The notes: generated from the letters alone by a model not told the origin. A stretch of 64,000 bases of DNA from DATAXP01 sp963708675 (GCA_963708675.1 CAVPTO010000003.1:4092001-4156000), one strand, 5' to 3'. Shown: positions 1 to 9,320, counted from the first letter of the stretch. A program made the numbers and translations.

Positions 1-1024
1 CGCAGGACATCACGGGCGGTCTGCCGCGAGTGACCGAAATCTTCGAAGCCCGCAAGCCGAAGGATCCGGCCGTCATCGCCGAGATCGACGGCACGGTCGA
101 ACTGTTAGGCGAGAAGCGTCGCGGCAAGCGAACGATCATTGTCCGCAGCGAAACCGGCATCGAACGCGAACATCTTGTCTCGCACGGTAAGCACCTTCGC
201 GTGCATGCCGGCGATTACGTGAAGGCCGGCGAAGCCCTGGTCGACGGTCCGCTCGTGCCGCACGATATTCTTCGCATCAGCGGCGAAGAGGCCGTGCAGC
301 AGTACCTGACCCGCGAAATTCAAAACGTCTATCGCAGCCAGCGCGTCGAAATCGACGACAAGCACATCGAGATCATCGTGGCTCAGATGCTCCGCAAGGT
401 CCGCATCGAAACCGTCGGCGATACCGGTCTGCTCCCCGGCAGCGTGATGGATAAATTCGAGTTCCGCGCTCAGAACCAACGCCTCCACGGTTGCCAAAAG
501 ATCACCCACAAGGGCGACAGCGACTTCACCGAAGGCACGGTCGTTCCCAAGGAAGCGATCGAGCAAGTCAACGCTCAGATCGAAGCTCTCGGTGGCGATC
601 CGGTGAAGGGCAGCCGTCCGAAGCCCGCAACCGCCAGCACGCAACTCCTTGGCATTACCAAGGCCAGCGTGCAAAGCGCGAGCTTCATCTCAGCCGCCAG
701 CTTTCAAGAGACGACCAAGGTGCTCACCGAGGCGGCACTCGCCGGCAAGGTCGACAACCTCGTCGGTCTCAAGGAGAACGTCATCCTCGGCCACTTGGTC
801 CCTGCCGGCACCGGCTTCCACACTTACCAGGAAGCCGAAGTCCGCATCTCGAAGGAAGCTCTCGACGAGATGGCCGCCGCCAAAGACCGTGTCCTTTCGC
901 GTCGCTTCCCGCTGCTCGACACCGCCGCCGGCTCAGGCGACAGCAACGGCAACGGCGCTTCGGAACCCAAGAAGCGCCCCCCGCGCCGAACCTCGAGCAA
1001 CTCCTCGGCCGCGGCGAAGAGTAA
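1..1024 (+). CDS. rpoC: DNA-directed RNA polymerase subunit beta', C-terminal part (5' end outside window; frameshift near the end)
   Basis: This is the C-terminal third of the largest catalytic RNA polymerase subunit. The reading frame is already open at the window edge and begins with the conserved QDITGGLPRVTE stretch, followed by the late beta' region (VEIDDKHIEIIVAQML, then LLGITKASVQSASFISAASF), so identity is secure. The frame would run on to 1169 straight through a strong terminator, which is unnatural. In the -1 frame after the six-C run at 977-982 the protein instead ends PPAPNLEQLLGRGEE with TAA at 1022-1024, 34 bases before the terminator stem. I therefore place the true end at 1024 and infer one C missing from the homopolymer. 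rpoB is presumably upstream, outside the window. Confidence 0.95.
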
Positions 1025-1058
1025 CGCTCTCCGCAACGACTTCGCGTGTTCACTCACA

Positions 1059-1096
1059 GCGACTCGGACAACTCACCTTGTCCGAGTCGCTTTTTT
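1059..1096 (+). terminator. Rho-independent terminator of rpoC
   Basis: A perfect 12-bp stem (gcgactcggaca paired with tgtccgagtcgc), an 8-base loop and six T residues at 1091-1096. It lies just after the TAA at 1022-1024 and is the natural end of the rpoBC transcript. Confidence 0.93.
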
Positions 1097-1225
1097 GCGC
1101 CGCCTCACATCACGAGCCGCCGACCACCGCTTGCCTCTTCGCGGTACTCGTGTCGTTTCGGCGAGATAGCCTCGAGCGCAACAGAAGTATGCAAGTGCTC
1201 GCGCTCGTGATTTGGTGTGTCTTAT

Positions 1226-1314
1226 TGTAGGGAACGCCCTCTGTGGCGTTCCGAGAACCTGCGGTGGGATGGTCCATAGCGACTCTCGGAACGCCACGGA
1301 GGGCGTTCCCTACA
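1226..1314. repeat. Dispersed palindromic repeat, family A, copy 1
   Basis: Two 28-base arms (1226-1253 and 1287-1314) are inverted copies with a single mismatch, around a 33-base unrelated loop. The arm core is gtagggaacgccct..tggcgttccg. The same arms recur at 7257-7339 and 12243-12330. The rest of the 1025-1490 gap (after the terminator) shows no gene. Confidence 0.92.
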
Positions 1315-1490
1315 GCCCATTGGCTTCGCGTCGATGAAATTGGATCGGCGGACAGCCGTTGCATAATGCTGGCAAACGAGGGGCCATGTGCGTCACTCAG
1401 AGGCCGACAACAAGAAACGATCGACGCGACGTCACGACCCATCGCTTGTGCTTGGGGCCAAGTTGACGCTACAGCGTCGAGAAGTGCGCC

Positions 1491-1679
1491 CTAGCCATCC
1501 TCGCGCGCTTCGCGGATAAGATCGACAGCGATGTCTGTCACGCCGCGCTTGGCGATTTCTTCGCGCACGAGGTTCGCCCGTTCCTCGATACGTTTGCTGA
1601 CTGCCGGATCAACGGCTCGCTTTTCGGCGAGCGCAAGGCAGATCGCTTCGAGGTCGGCACTTTCAACGGTCGTTGCCAT
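1491..1679 (-). CDS. Orphan antitoxin-like protein, paralogue of the antitoxin at 3703-3906
   Basis: A 62-residue protein starting MATTVESADLEAICLALAEK. It aligns along its length with the antitoxin of the PIN pair 2 kb away (MATTTDQSDREAVLQAIADG): both have a VDP(A/D)V motif, an R-rich helix with a RxEI core, and end IREAR/IREFR. The bases upstream are also alike (tgaccgagaatagggat versus tgaccgagaattgggaat), which supports the start at 1679; an in-frame ATG exists at 1697. No PIN-like frame follows on the minus strand down to the repeat at 1314, so it appears to have lost, or never had, its toxin. Function as an antitoxin is inferred from the paralogue. Confidence 0.6.
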   Translation of the reverse strand: MATTVESADLEAICLALAEKRAVDPAVSKRIEERANLVREEIAKRGVTDIAVDLIREAREDG

Positions 1680-1733
1680 ATCCCTATTCTCGGTCATACT
1701 CGCGCACAGTCAATCGAAGTTGCCTCTGGTAGA

Positions 1734-3215
1734 TTATTGGACCGGCCGAAACCATGCCGGAGTGCCGAACCATTGATCCATCTCGCGTTCGATGGGCGCG
1801 ATGACGGCCGCGGGTTCGGGTTGCGCACCGCGATCGCCGGTTTCGACGATCCATGTGTCAAGCGCGGCACGTAACCGGACGAGCGCTTCGCGGTGGTCGG
1901 GCTGCGAGGACTCGAGCAGATTGTGGATCTCGTCGTGATCGGTCGACGTCTCGTACAGCTCTTCGCACGGGCCAGTGCGTTGCATGAGTTCGAGTGCGGG
2001 ACCGTGCAACTCGCCGCGCGCACGAAGGTCGCGCATCACCGGCAGGATGAGAAAGCACTTCTCCTTGTATCGATTGAGCGACGCGAACGTCGGGCCGACG
2101 GTGAACGTGCGAATGTAATGGTAACGCTCGTCGTGAACCGAGCGGATTCGCTGCACCGTTTCGTCGATCCGATCGCGCGCGGCGAAAGCGAAGCTGCGTG
2201 CCGCGTCGGCCTGCGCTCCGAGGAACACGCGTCCTTGCATCAGCGGCGGCCGTTCGATTCCCGCGATCGCGAGCGTGGTTGCCGTCACATCGATCAGGCT
2301 GACGATGCGATCATCGACGCTGCCGGGTTTGAGCTGCGGCGGGGCAGGAAAGTTTTTCGGCCAGCGAATAATCAGCGGCACACGCAGTCCGCAGTCGTAG
2401 CACCAATGAATACCGCGCGGTTCGAGACGTCCGTTATCGCCGAAGAAGAGGATGATCGTGTCGTCTTCCAGACCATCAGCGCGAAGGCGATCGAGCACCT
2501 TGCCGAACCGGGCATCCATCCCAGAAACCGAGTTGAGATAACGGGCCCATTCCTCACGCACCGTCGGATGATCGGGATAGTACGGCGGCGGCGTGAGGTC
2601 TTCGGGTTTCGCGTATCGCACGTGCTCGCGCTCGCCGACCCATTCGACGCGCGGCTTCGTCGCACTCTTGCGATCGTAGATGTCGTACTCGTTTTCCTCG
2701 GCATTCACGACGGCGAAGAACGGGGGGCGGTTCTTGAGCACGCTCCAATCATGCGAGTCTGCTTCATAGATGGAGCCTTCGTTCACGAAGTTCAAGTCGA
2801 GCTTGCCGGTGCCGACGCTTTGATTGCCGATGCTCTTAAGGTTCGCGGTGAAGTAGCCCGCGTCGCGCAGTCGATGCGTGATGGGCCGCACACCCGGCGG
2901 CAAACGGAAGTCGTCGTCGCGATGTGATCGCATCGCATGGGCATCGATCGTCGTCTGATACATGCCGGTAAAGAATGCCGACCGGCTCGGAGCACACGCC
3001 GGATTGGTAGCAAACACACGCGTGAAGCGAACGCCCTCGGCGGCCAGCCGATCGAGGTTCGGCGTGTGGACGTGCTTCGCGCCGTAGCAGCCGAGGTCGT
3101 GCGATAGATTCTCGCCGATGAGCCAAACGATGTTGGGCTGCCGCTTTACGTCGGCACGAAGCATTACCGCCGACACGGCAAAGAAGATCGCCACCCACGA
3201 GATCGATCGAATCAT
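1734..3215 (-). CDS. Secreted sulfatase (formylglycine-dependent, arylsulfatase/heparan-type)
   Basis: Predicted hydrolase of sulfate esters on polysaccharides, acting outside the cytoplasm. The start at 3215 gives an N-terminal hydrophobic signal (residues about 4-20) directly before the sulfatase fold; an upstream in-frame start at 3311 would overlap the PIN gene and was not used. The modification motif C74-A-P-S-R78 is followed by FFTG, so C74 should become formylglycine. Other family features are LGCYGAKHVHTPNLDRLAAEG and the metal/active-site FFGDNG stretch. Length (493 residues) is normal for the family. It is cysteine-type, so it needs a formylglycine-generating enzyme, which is not in the window. 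Substrate cannot be told from sequence. Confidence 0.9.
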   Translation of the reverse strand: MIRSISWVAIFFAVSAVMLRADVKRQPNIVWLIGENLSHDLGCYGAKHVHTPNLDRLAAEGVRFTRVFATNPACAPSRSAFFTGMYQTTIDAHAMRSHRDDDFRLPPGVRPITHRLRDAGYFTANLKSIGNQSVGTGKLDLNFVNEGSIYEADSHDWSVLKNRPPFFAVVNAEENEYDIYDRKSATKPRVEWVGEREHVRYAKPEDLTPPPYYPDHPTVREEWARYLNSVSGMDARFGKVLDRLRADGLEDDTIILFFGDNGRLEPRGIHWCYDCGLRVPLIIRWPKNFPAPPQLKPGSVDDRIVSLIDVTATTLAIAGIERPPLMQGRVFLGAQADAARSFAFAARDRIDETVQRIRSVHDERYHYIRTFTVGPTFASLNRYKEKCFLILPVMRDLRARGELHGPALELMQRTGPCEELYETSTDHDEIHNLLESSQPDHREALVRLRAALDTWIVETGDRGAQPEPAAVIAPIEREMDQWFGTPAWFRPVQ

Positions 3216-3220
3216 GCACT

Positions 3221-3703
3221 TCACCGCAGAACGCAACGAGGCCCCTGGCCCTCGAGTGTAGCCAGTCGTGCTTGATGGCGGACGTTCTTTTCCGATGAGC
3301 GCGCTTTGCATGCTACGGCGACATCGATAACGAATGGGAATTGACTTCGCAAGCTATTGCAGAGTTTCTGGTCGGCCGTAATCAACTCGCATTGCTCGCG
3401 TTCAGCAAGCGCGACATAAAGTGAATCGTAGACGCTTCGACGGGTGAGGGTCGCTATCTCGAGCGCTCGTGGTAAGAGAGTGCTTGATTCGTGAAGTATG
3501 GGAAGTCTCAGCAACAATTCGTTAAGAAGCGAGGCAGCATCCACGATCCTGCCTCGTATTGTCGCGACGTGAAGAGCGTTCGTAATTTCGACGGGAAGGA
3601 AGTCCGGCGCGTGGAGGTCTTCGCTAAAGAGTGCGAGAGCCTTATCCGAGTCGTTCTCGGTTATCAGCCATTTGAACCCCGTCGATGCGTCGACGATTTT
3701 CAT
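3221..3703 (-). CDS. PIN-domain toxin (VapC-like ribonuclease)
   Basis: 160-residue PIN domain: MKIVDASTGFKWL at the N-terminus and four acidic residues in the usual places, D5, E39, D93 (VYDSLYVALA) and D111 (LITADQ). VapC proteins are Mg-dependent RNases, often cutting tRNA. The gene begins with an ATG that shares its A with the TGA of the upstream antitoxin (TGATG overlap), the classic arrangement for a coupled antitoxin-toxin operon. The last about 30 residues are not PIN-like and run almost into the sulfatase start at 3215. Confidence 0.85.
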   Translation of the reverse strand: MKIVDASTGFKWLITENDSDKALALFSEDLHAPDFLPVEITNALHVATIRGRIVDAASLLNELLLRLPILHESSTLLPRALEIATLTRRSVYDSLYVALAEREQCELITADQKLCNSLRSQFPFVIDVAVACKARSSEKNVRHQARLATLEGQGPRCVLR

Positions 3704-3906
3704 CACGCATTGCGCATGTCGGCGTCACGGAACTCGCGAATGATTTCGGTTCCAATGTCCTGGATGCCGAATCTGCGAACGATCTCGTCGCGAGCCTTTA
3801 CAGCTCGATCGCGAATGCGATCCGCGACGTCGGGGTCAACCGGACGCCCGTCGGCGATCGCCTGAAGAACGGCCTCGCGATCCGATTGATCTGTGGTGGT
3901 CGCCAT
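3703..3906 (-). CDS. VapB-type antitoxin partner of the PIN toxin
   Basis: 67-residue protein immediately before the PIN toxin and overlapping its start, so translation is probably coupled. It has a charged helical profile without an obvious AbrB or ribbon-helix-helix signature that I can name. Assignment rests on position, size and the paralogue at 1491-1679. Such antitoxins usually bind both the toxin and the operon promoter. Confidence 0.72.
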   Translation of the reverse strand: MATTTDQSDREAVLQAIADGRPVDPDVADRIRDRAVKARDEIVRRFGIQDIGTEIIREFRDADMRNA

Positions 3907-3969
3907 ATTCCCAATTCTCGGTCATACCGAGATCGAGTCAACTCAAAACCACAAACCTGCGGGGCCAAG

Positions 3970-6900
3970 TCATGCCTGCAGCTTCGCGCAATGCGCCGAC
4001 AGCGGCTGCACGTCGCCGAGGAACTTCGGCGGAGGCAGCGATTCGGAAGTAGCGGTGGGCTTCGACGGAGCAGCGGCGGGACGAACGACCGGCTCGATCA
4101 CCGCGATGCGCGGCTTGCGTCGGAACATGCGGCTCCAGAATCGTGTCCAATCGTCCCACAGCGAGTACGCCACCGGCGTGACGAGCAGCGTGAGCAGCAA
4201 CGACAGCGCCTGGCCGCCGATGATCACCTTCGCCATGCCGGCACGGCTCGCGGCGCCGGGGCCTTTGCCCATCGCCATCGGCACCATCGCGGCCACAAGC
4301 ATGACGGTCGTCATCAGAATCGGCCGCAGTCGCGTGTGGTTCGCCTCGAGAATCGCCGTGTCGCGGTCCATGCCGGTGGCACGCAGCACGTTCGTGTAGT
4401 CGATCTGCAGAATGCCATTCTTCTTCACGATGCCGAACAGCATGAACAGACCGAACACCGCATAGATGTCGAGGTTTGTTCGCAGAAAGAACAACGACAA
4501 CAGCGCGAACGGCACCGTGAGCGGCAGCGCGAGCAGAATCGTGATCGGATGCACGAAGCTCTCGAACTGCGCGGCCAGAATCATGTACATGAACAGAAAG
4601 CTCAGGCCGAAGATGAGCATGAAGCCCGCGTTCGATTCCTTGAGCGTCTTGGCCTGGCCAATGAATTCGTAGCGATACTCTTGCGGCAGGCCGAGCCCGG
4701 CCACATACGCGTCGAGGTTGCCGATGCCTTCGCCGAGCGAGATGCCTTGCAGGTTCGCGCTGATCACGACCTGTCGCTGCCGGCCGAAGCGATCGATCGT
4801 GTTTGGTCCCTGTGCTTCCTCGAGCCGCACCACGTTGCCGAGCCGCACCTCGCCGATGCCGTCCTTCGTCGAAGGTACGGTGAGCATCGCGACCGCTTCG
4901 GGATCGTCACGATAATCGCGATCGGCACGCAGCCACACGTCGTATTGCTCGTCGAGTTCCTTGTACTTGCTCACGGGCTCACCGCCGAGCAACACGCCGG
5001 CCGTCGACGAAATCTTCTCGATCGAAACGCCGAGGTCGCTGGCGCGTTCGCGGTCGGGACGGATACGCAGTTCGGGCTTTCGCAACGACAGGCTAGTGTC
5101 GACGTCGACGTAGTGTCCTTGCGTGCGCATCCACGCGGCGATTTGCGACGAGAACTTCTGCAGCTTCTCCATGTCGGGCCCGCGCAGGTTCAGATCGACC
5201 ATGACCTGCCGGAACCCGCTGCCGCCGAAGGCAGAAACGTCCTGCACGGCCGCGCGAAGGTCGGGATAATCCGCAAGAATCTTGCGTGCCTCGGTCATCA
5301 CAACGAACTGTGTGTAGTCGCGCTCGCGGAGGTCAATCAGTCGCGTGTAGATTGTGCCGGTCGTGACGTCGCCTTGTCCCTTGGTCACGCGCCCCGTCGT
5401 GTCGCCGATGATGGCGAACGTGTGTGTCACGCCGTTCAGATCGCGCAGCCGATGTTCGATCTCGCTGAACACGCGGTTCGCGCGATCGAGCGTGTAACCT
5501 TCGGGCATTGTGATCGACACCTCGAATTCGCTTTGATCGTCGCGCGGCACGAAGTCTTTGCCGACCATCGCGAGCGTCGCCGGAATGCTGACGATGAGCC
5601 CGACCGTCGCCAGGACGATGATCCATCGCTGCCGCAGCGAGAACGCGAGGATGCCGCCATAAAAGCGGTCGACGATGCGATAGAAGAACCCATCCTTGCT
5701 CTTCCGATGGCCTTCTTCGACCTTCAAGAAGTTCGCGCACAGCACGGGCGTCATCGTAAACGAGATGAACATGCTCATCAGCACGCTGAAACCGACGACG
5801 AACCCGAAGCTGCTGAAGAATCGGCCGACGCGGCCTGGCATGAATGCGATCGGCACGAAGATCACGAGCAGCGAAAGCGTCGTTGCCACGACGGCCAGTG
5901 CGATTTCTTTCGTCGCGGCGCTGGCGGCCTCCATCGGGCCGGTGCCGTATTCTTCCATGTGACGGAAGATGTTTTCGTGAATCACGACCGCGTCGTCGAC
6001 GACAATGCCGACGGCGAGAATCAGGCCAAGCATCGTGATGTTGTTGAGCGTGAAGCCCATCATGTCCATGAACGCGAACGTGGCGACCATCGACGTGGGG
6101 ATCGCAAGCGTGGCGATGATCGTCGTCCGCCAATCGCGGATGAACAGCAAGATGGTGAAACACACCAGCACGGCCGCCATGCCAAGGTGCAGCTTCACTT
6201 CGTGAATCGAGTTTTTGATGAACCGCGATTGGTCGCGAATCACCTCGGTTCGGATGTCGCTTGGCAGTGTTTCGGCGATTTGATCGAGACGGCGACGCAC
6301 GGCATCGACGACGGCGACCGTGTTCTTGCCTGACTGTTTCTGCACGATCAGGCTGACCGCGTTGTCGCCGTCGGCCTTCTCGGTCCCTTCTTCGCGCACC
6401 CACAAACGACTCATGCCGCGCGGCTCTTCGAACGAATCTTCGACGCGGCCGATGTCCTCGATGCGGATCGGCTGGCCATTGCGGTTGGCGACGATGAGTT
6501 TCTTGAAATCCTCAGGTCGCTCGATACGTCCCATCGTGCGGACGACCTTCTCTTGCTGACCCTGGTCGAGCCGGCCGCCGGGCTGTTCCTGGTTCTCGCT
6601 GATGATCGCCTGTCGCACGTCGTCGATCGACAGGTCTTCGTATTTCAGCAGCTTGCCCGGGTCGATCCACACGTTGATCGCGCGCTCGCGCCCGCCGACG
6701 AGCACGATCGTGCCGACGCCGTTGATGGTCTCGAGCTCTTCCTTGATTTGCTTCTTCGTGATCTCGGTGACTTCGCGGAAGTTGCGTCGCCCGGAGACGG
6801 CGATTGTCATGACCGGTGACGCGTCGATGTCGAATTTGTCGATGATCGGTTGATCGGTCCCCTGCGGCAGTCGGGTGAGAATCGTTGAGATTTTGTCGCG

Positions 6901-7224
6901 CACTTCCTGCGCAGCGACGTCGCCGTTCTTTTCGAGCACGAACTGAATGGTGACCTGCGAGATGCCTTCCTTGGTGGTCGAACGCAGTTCATCAATGCCG
7001 GCGACCGTGTTGACGATCTCTTCGATCGGCTTGGTGACTTGCGTCTCCATCTCTTCGACGCTCGCGCCGCGCAGTGTGGTCGAGACCGTCACCACAGGCA
7101 GGTCAACGTTCGGAAACAGATCGACGCCGAGGCGATAGTACGACGCGAGCCCCAGCACGACCGGCGCCGAGACGAGCATGGCCGTGAACACCGGCCGACG
7201 AATGCAGATATCCCAGATCGCCAT
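3970..7224 (-). CDS. RND efflux permease, HAE1/AcrB type
   Basis: 1084-residue inner-membrane proton/drug antiporter, the pump component of a tripartite exporter. Sequence shows the family layout: N-terminal helix after MAIWDICIRRPVFTAML, large periplasmic loop, TM2-TM6 block containing the TM4 motif GIVVDDAVVIHENI with the Asp-Asp proton relay, a second periplasmic loop, and the C-terminal block GIVKKNGILQIDYTN with RLRPILMT. Length is standard. It is the last gene of the tetR-adaptor-pump operon; a palindromic repeat (7257-7339) sits between it and the adaptor. No outer-membrane channel gene is adjacent. A proline/alanine-rich tail of about 35 residues follows the last membrane helix. Substrate unknown. 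Confidence 0.95.
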   Translation of the reverse strand: MAIWDICIRRPVFTAMLVSAPVVLGLASYYRLGVDLFPNVDLPVVTVSTTLRGASVEEMETQVTKPIEEIVNTVAGIDELRSTTKEGISQVTIQFVLEKNGDVAAQEVRDKISTILTRLPQGTDQPIIDKFDIDASPVMTIAVSGRRNFREVTEITKKQIKEELETINGVGTIVLVGGRERAINVWIDPGKLLKYEDLSIDDVRQAIISENQEQPGGRLDQGQQEKVVRTMGRIERPEDFKKLIVANRNGQPIRIEDIGRVEDSFEEPRGMSRLWVREEGTEKADGDNAVSLIVQKQSGKNTVAVVDAVRRRLDQIAETLPSDIRTEVIRDQSRFIKNSIHEVKLHLGMAAVLVCFTILLFIRDWRTTIIATLAIPTSMVATFAFMDMMGFTLNNITMLGLILAVGIVVDDAVVIHENIFRHMEEYGTGPMEAASAATKEIALAVVATTLSLLVIFVPIAFMPGRVGRFFSSFGFVVGFSVLMSMFISFTMTPVLCANFLKVEEGHRKSKDGFFYRIVDRFYGGILAFSLRQRWIIVLATVGLIVSIPATLAMVGKDFVPRDDQSEFEVSITMPEGYTLDRANRVFSEIEHRLRDLNGVTHTFAIIGDTTGRVTKGQGDVTTGTIYTRLIDLRERDYTQFVVMTEARKILADYPDLRAAVQDVSAFGGSGFRQVMVDLNLRGPDMEKLQKFSSQIAAWMRTQGHYVDVDTSLSLRKPELRIRPDRERASDLGVSIEKISSTAGVLLGGEPVSKYKELDEQYDVWLRADRDYRDDPEAVAMLTVPSTKDGIGEVRLGNVVRLEEAQGPNTIDRFGRQRQVVISANLQGISLGEGIGNLDAYVAGLGLPQEYRYEFIGQAKTLKESNAGFMLIFGLSFLFMYMILAAQFESFVHPITILLALPLTVPFALLSLFFLRTNLDIYAVFGLFMLFGIVKKNGILQIDYTNVLRATGMDRDTAILEANHTRLRPILMTTVMLVAAMVPMAMGKGPGAASRAGMAKVIIGGQALSLLLTLLVTPVAYSLWDDWTRFWSRMFRRKPRIAVIEPVVRPAAAPSKPTATSESLPPPKFLGDVQPLSAHCAKLQA

Positions 7225-7256
7225 GCAAAGATCCCGTGTTAGCCGATGTATCGAGT

Positions 7257-7339
7257 CTGTAGGGAACGCCCTCTGTGGCGTTCCGTGTGTCGCGTTGTGT
7301 GCTGTTTGAGCGGAACGCCACGGAGGGCGTTCCCTACAG
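7257..7339. repeat. Dispersed palindromic repeat, family A, copy 2 (inside the RND operon)
   Basis: Arms 7257-7285 and 7311-7339 are inverted copies with one mismatch, loop 25 bases. It fills the space between the adaptor stop (7343) and the pump start (7224), so a large hairpin would form in the operon mRNA between the two cistrons. Confidence 0.92.
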
Positions 7340-7342
7340 GAA

Positions 7343-8611
7343 TTATTTCAACGAGGTCTTCTCAACGCCGCGCACGCGCACGGCAACGCCATCCGACAGT
7401 TGTGTGTATCCGGTGGTCACAACCTGATCGCCGGGTCGCACGTCGCCGATGACTTCGAGCCAGTGATCGCCGCGCACGCCGACCTGCACCTCGATGGCAA
7501 CCGCCTTGCCACCGCGGACGACGAAGATCTTCTGAACGCCGGCGAAGCTGACGAGCGTCTCTTCCGGCACCGTGATCGCGCGCGCGTCTTCATGCGTGAG
7601 GACAGCAATCTTGGCGAAGTTGCCGGGCCGCAGCTTGCGATCGTTGTTGGCAACGAGGATCTCGATCTGGCACGTGCGGCTGACCGAGTCGACCGTCGGA
7701 TTGATGCGCGACACTTTGCCTTCGAACATCTCGTTGCGATACGCATCCACGGCGATGGCGGCGATTTGCCCGACCTTCAAGTCGCCGATGTGGCGCTCGG
7801 GCACGGTCACCTTCAGCTTCAACACGTCATCGAGCACGAGGCGAAACAGGTCGGTCGGCGGCGAGCTTTGCACCATTTCGCCTTCCGAGACAAGCCGCTC
7901 GGAAACGACGAAGTTCGAGACGCTGCCGCTCGACGCCACGGGAACGATGATTTTCGTGTCGAGCAGTTTCTGGCGAATCATGGTCAGCGTTGCATTGCGA
8001 TGCCGCGCGGCGGCGAGCGTGGCCCGCGCGTCGATGGCCGCCTGCTCCAGGTTCATCTGCGCCACCTGAAAATCGGTGCGCGTCTGATCGAACTCGTCTT
8101 GCGAGGTGACGTTCTTCGAGTGCAGCGATTCGGCCCGCATGTACTTGCGCTGCGCGTTATCGACCAGTAGCCGGTTGCGAATGATGTTCGGCATCTCGTC
8201 GACATTCACGTCGCCGGTGGGCAGCTTCGTCAGGCCGAGCTTCGCCAACTCCGACTCCAGCGATCGCGAGGCTTCTTCGGCAGCAAGTTGATAATCCGTC
8301 GCGTCGATTTCGAGCAGCACGTCGCCGGCGCGAACCGTGTCGCCAACGTCATGCAGAATCTTCGTGATGCGACCCGCGGCCTTCGAGCCGACCGTCACCT
8401 CTTCGAGTCCGTGGAACGTGCCGACGACTTCGATCGTCCGCTGGATCGGCCGCTCGGTCACGCTCGTCACCGTCACGGGAATGACACGCGGCTCGGCGGG
8501 CTTATCGGTCGCGGCTGCGGTCTTCGGCGCTTCGTGCGAACAGCCGGCGATGCCGACGAAGATGAAACTAAGAATGGAGAAAGCGGTGAGAACGCGGTGA
8601 GATGATTGCAT
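7343..8611 (-). CDS. RND periplasmic adaptor (membrane fusion) lipoprotein
   Basis: 422 residues. The N-terminus is a lipoprotein signal ending GIAGC, with the lipid-anchor cysteine at about residue 24. The family order follows: a lipoyl half-motif (GRITKILHDVGDTVRAGDVLLEID), a long alpha-hairpin rich in Gln, Ala and Glu, the second half-motif, then beta-barrel and membrane-proximal domains (RINPTVDSVSRTCQIEI; LRPGNFAKI). It links the inner-membrane pump to an outer-membrane channel. It starts 4 bases after the tetR stop and precedes the pump, so the three form one operon. An open frame continues further upstream but is the shadow of tetR. Confidence 0.93.
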   Translation of the reverse strand: MQSSHRVLTAFSILSFIFVGIAGCSHEAPKTAAATDKPAEPRVIPVTVTSVTERPIQRTIEVVGTFHGLEEVTVGSKAAGRITKILHDVGDTVRAGDVLLEIDATDYQLAAEEASRSLESELAKLGLTKLPTGDVNVDEMPNIIRNRLLVDNAQRKYMRAESLHSKNVTSQDEFDQTRTDFQVAQMNLEQAAIDARATLAAARHRNATLTMIRQKLLDTKIIVPVASSGSVSNFVVSERLVSEGEMVQSSPPTDLFRLVLDDVLKLKVTVPERHIGDLKVGQIAAIAVDAYRNEMFEGKVSRINPTVDSVSRTCQIEILVANNDRKLRPGNFAKIAVLTHEDARAITVPEETLVSFAGVQKIFVVRGGKAVAIEVQVGVRGDHWLEVIGDVRPGDQVVTTGYTQLSDGVAVRVRGVEKTSLK

Positions 8612-8615
8612 TGCG

Positions 8616-9320
8616 TCAACAACAAGGTTGAGAAGGAAGGGAGATCGGTGCCGAGGGTGGCGTGGTTTGAGCGAGACGTTCGTCGCGGCGAGCGCGTTCG
8701 GCATCGGAAAGGATTCCGTGGAACACGACGTCGAGAATCTCTTTGGCCTGTTGGGCAAAAGTCTTCTGCCGGCCCGCGAAGTAGTTGGTGAACATCGTGC
8801 CGTACATCTGGTTGCCGAGGACTTCGCAAATGCGCTCGGCAGGGACGTCGCGCAGGCGGCCATCGGCGACAAGCTGCTGCAACATTTGGTGATGATGCTG
8901 GGCGTTGGCGTCGCGTCGCTGGAAGTACGTGGGCCGCTGGTTGTCTTTGAAGATCGCCCGCTCTTGAATGAGCAGTTCGATGACGCCGGGGTTTTCGTCG
9001 AAAAAGGCGAGATAGGCGACGATCGCCGCCTCGAACCGGTCGAGCGGGTCTTCGACCGACGCCATCGCCTGTTCGATGCACTCGTCGAGGCGGTCGATCG
9101 ACCGGTTGACCGCGGCGGCGAACAGCTCCTGCTTGCTGGCGAAGTGCCGGTACAGCGTCCCTTTGCCGACGCCGAGACTGTCGCTGAGCATTTGCGTGTC
9201 GGTCGCGTCGTAGCCATGCTCGGCGAACAATTTCAGGGCCGTATCGAGAATGGCGTGTCGCCGCTGGTCGCGCAATTGGCGATTGGGAGGGCGGCCTAAC
9301 ACCTTTGAGCGGTTCGACAT
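8616..9320 (-). CDS. TetR-family repressor of the adjoining RND operon
   Basis: 234 residues with an N-terminal TetR helix-turn-helix: ILDTALKLFAEHGYDATD, then LGVGKGTLYRHFASKQELF at about residues 48-66. The C-terminal ligand domain ends in a proline/serine-rich tail. First gene of the operon with the adaptor and pump, 4 bases before the adaptor, so it probably represses its own operon and responds to an exported compound. The 210 bases upstream, up to the tRNA, should hold the promoter; I see no clear operator palindrome there. Confidence 0.93.
   Translation of the reverse strand: MSNRSKVLGRPPNRQLRDQRRHAILDTALKLFAEHGYDATDTQMLSDSLGVGKGTLYRHFASKQELFAAAVNRSIDRLDECIEQAMASVEDPLDRFEAAIVAYLAFFDENPGVIELLIQERAIFKDNQRPTYFQRRDANAQHHHQMLQQLVADGRLRDVPAERICEVLGNQMYGTMFTNYFAGRQKTFAQQAKEILDVVFHGILSDAERARRDERLAQTTPPSAPISLPSQPCC

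Noticed and set aside
1893..2927. 344-codon plus-strand frame
   Set aside because: Antisense to the sulfatase, no recognisable motif or ribosome site.
3685..6333. Very long open frame (882 codons) on the plus strand
   Set aside because: It is the antisense of the RND permease; its translation is a His/Arg/Asp-rich low-complexity sequence with no domain, a known by-product of high-G+C codon use.
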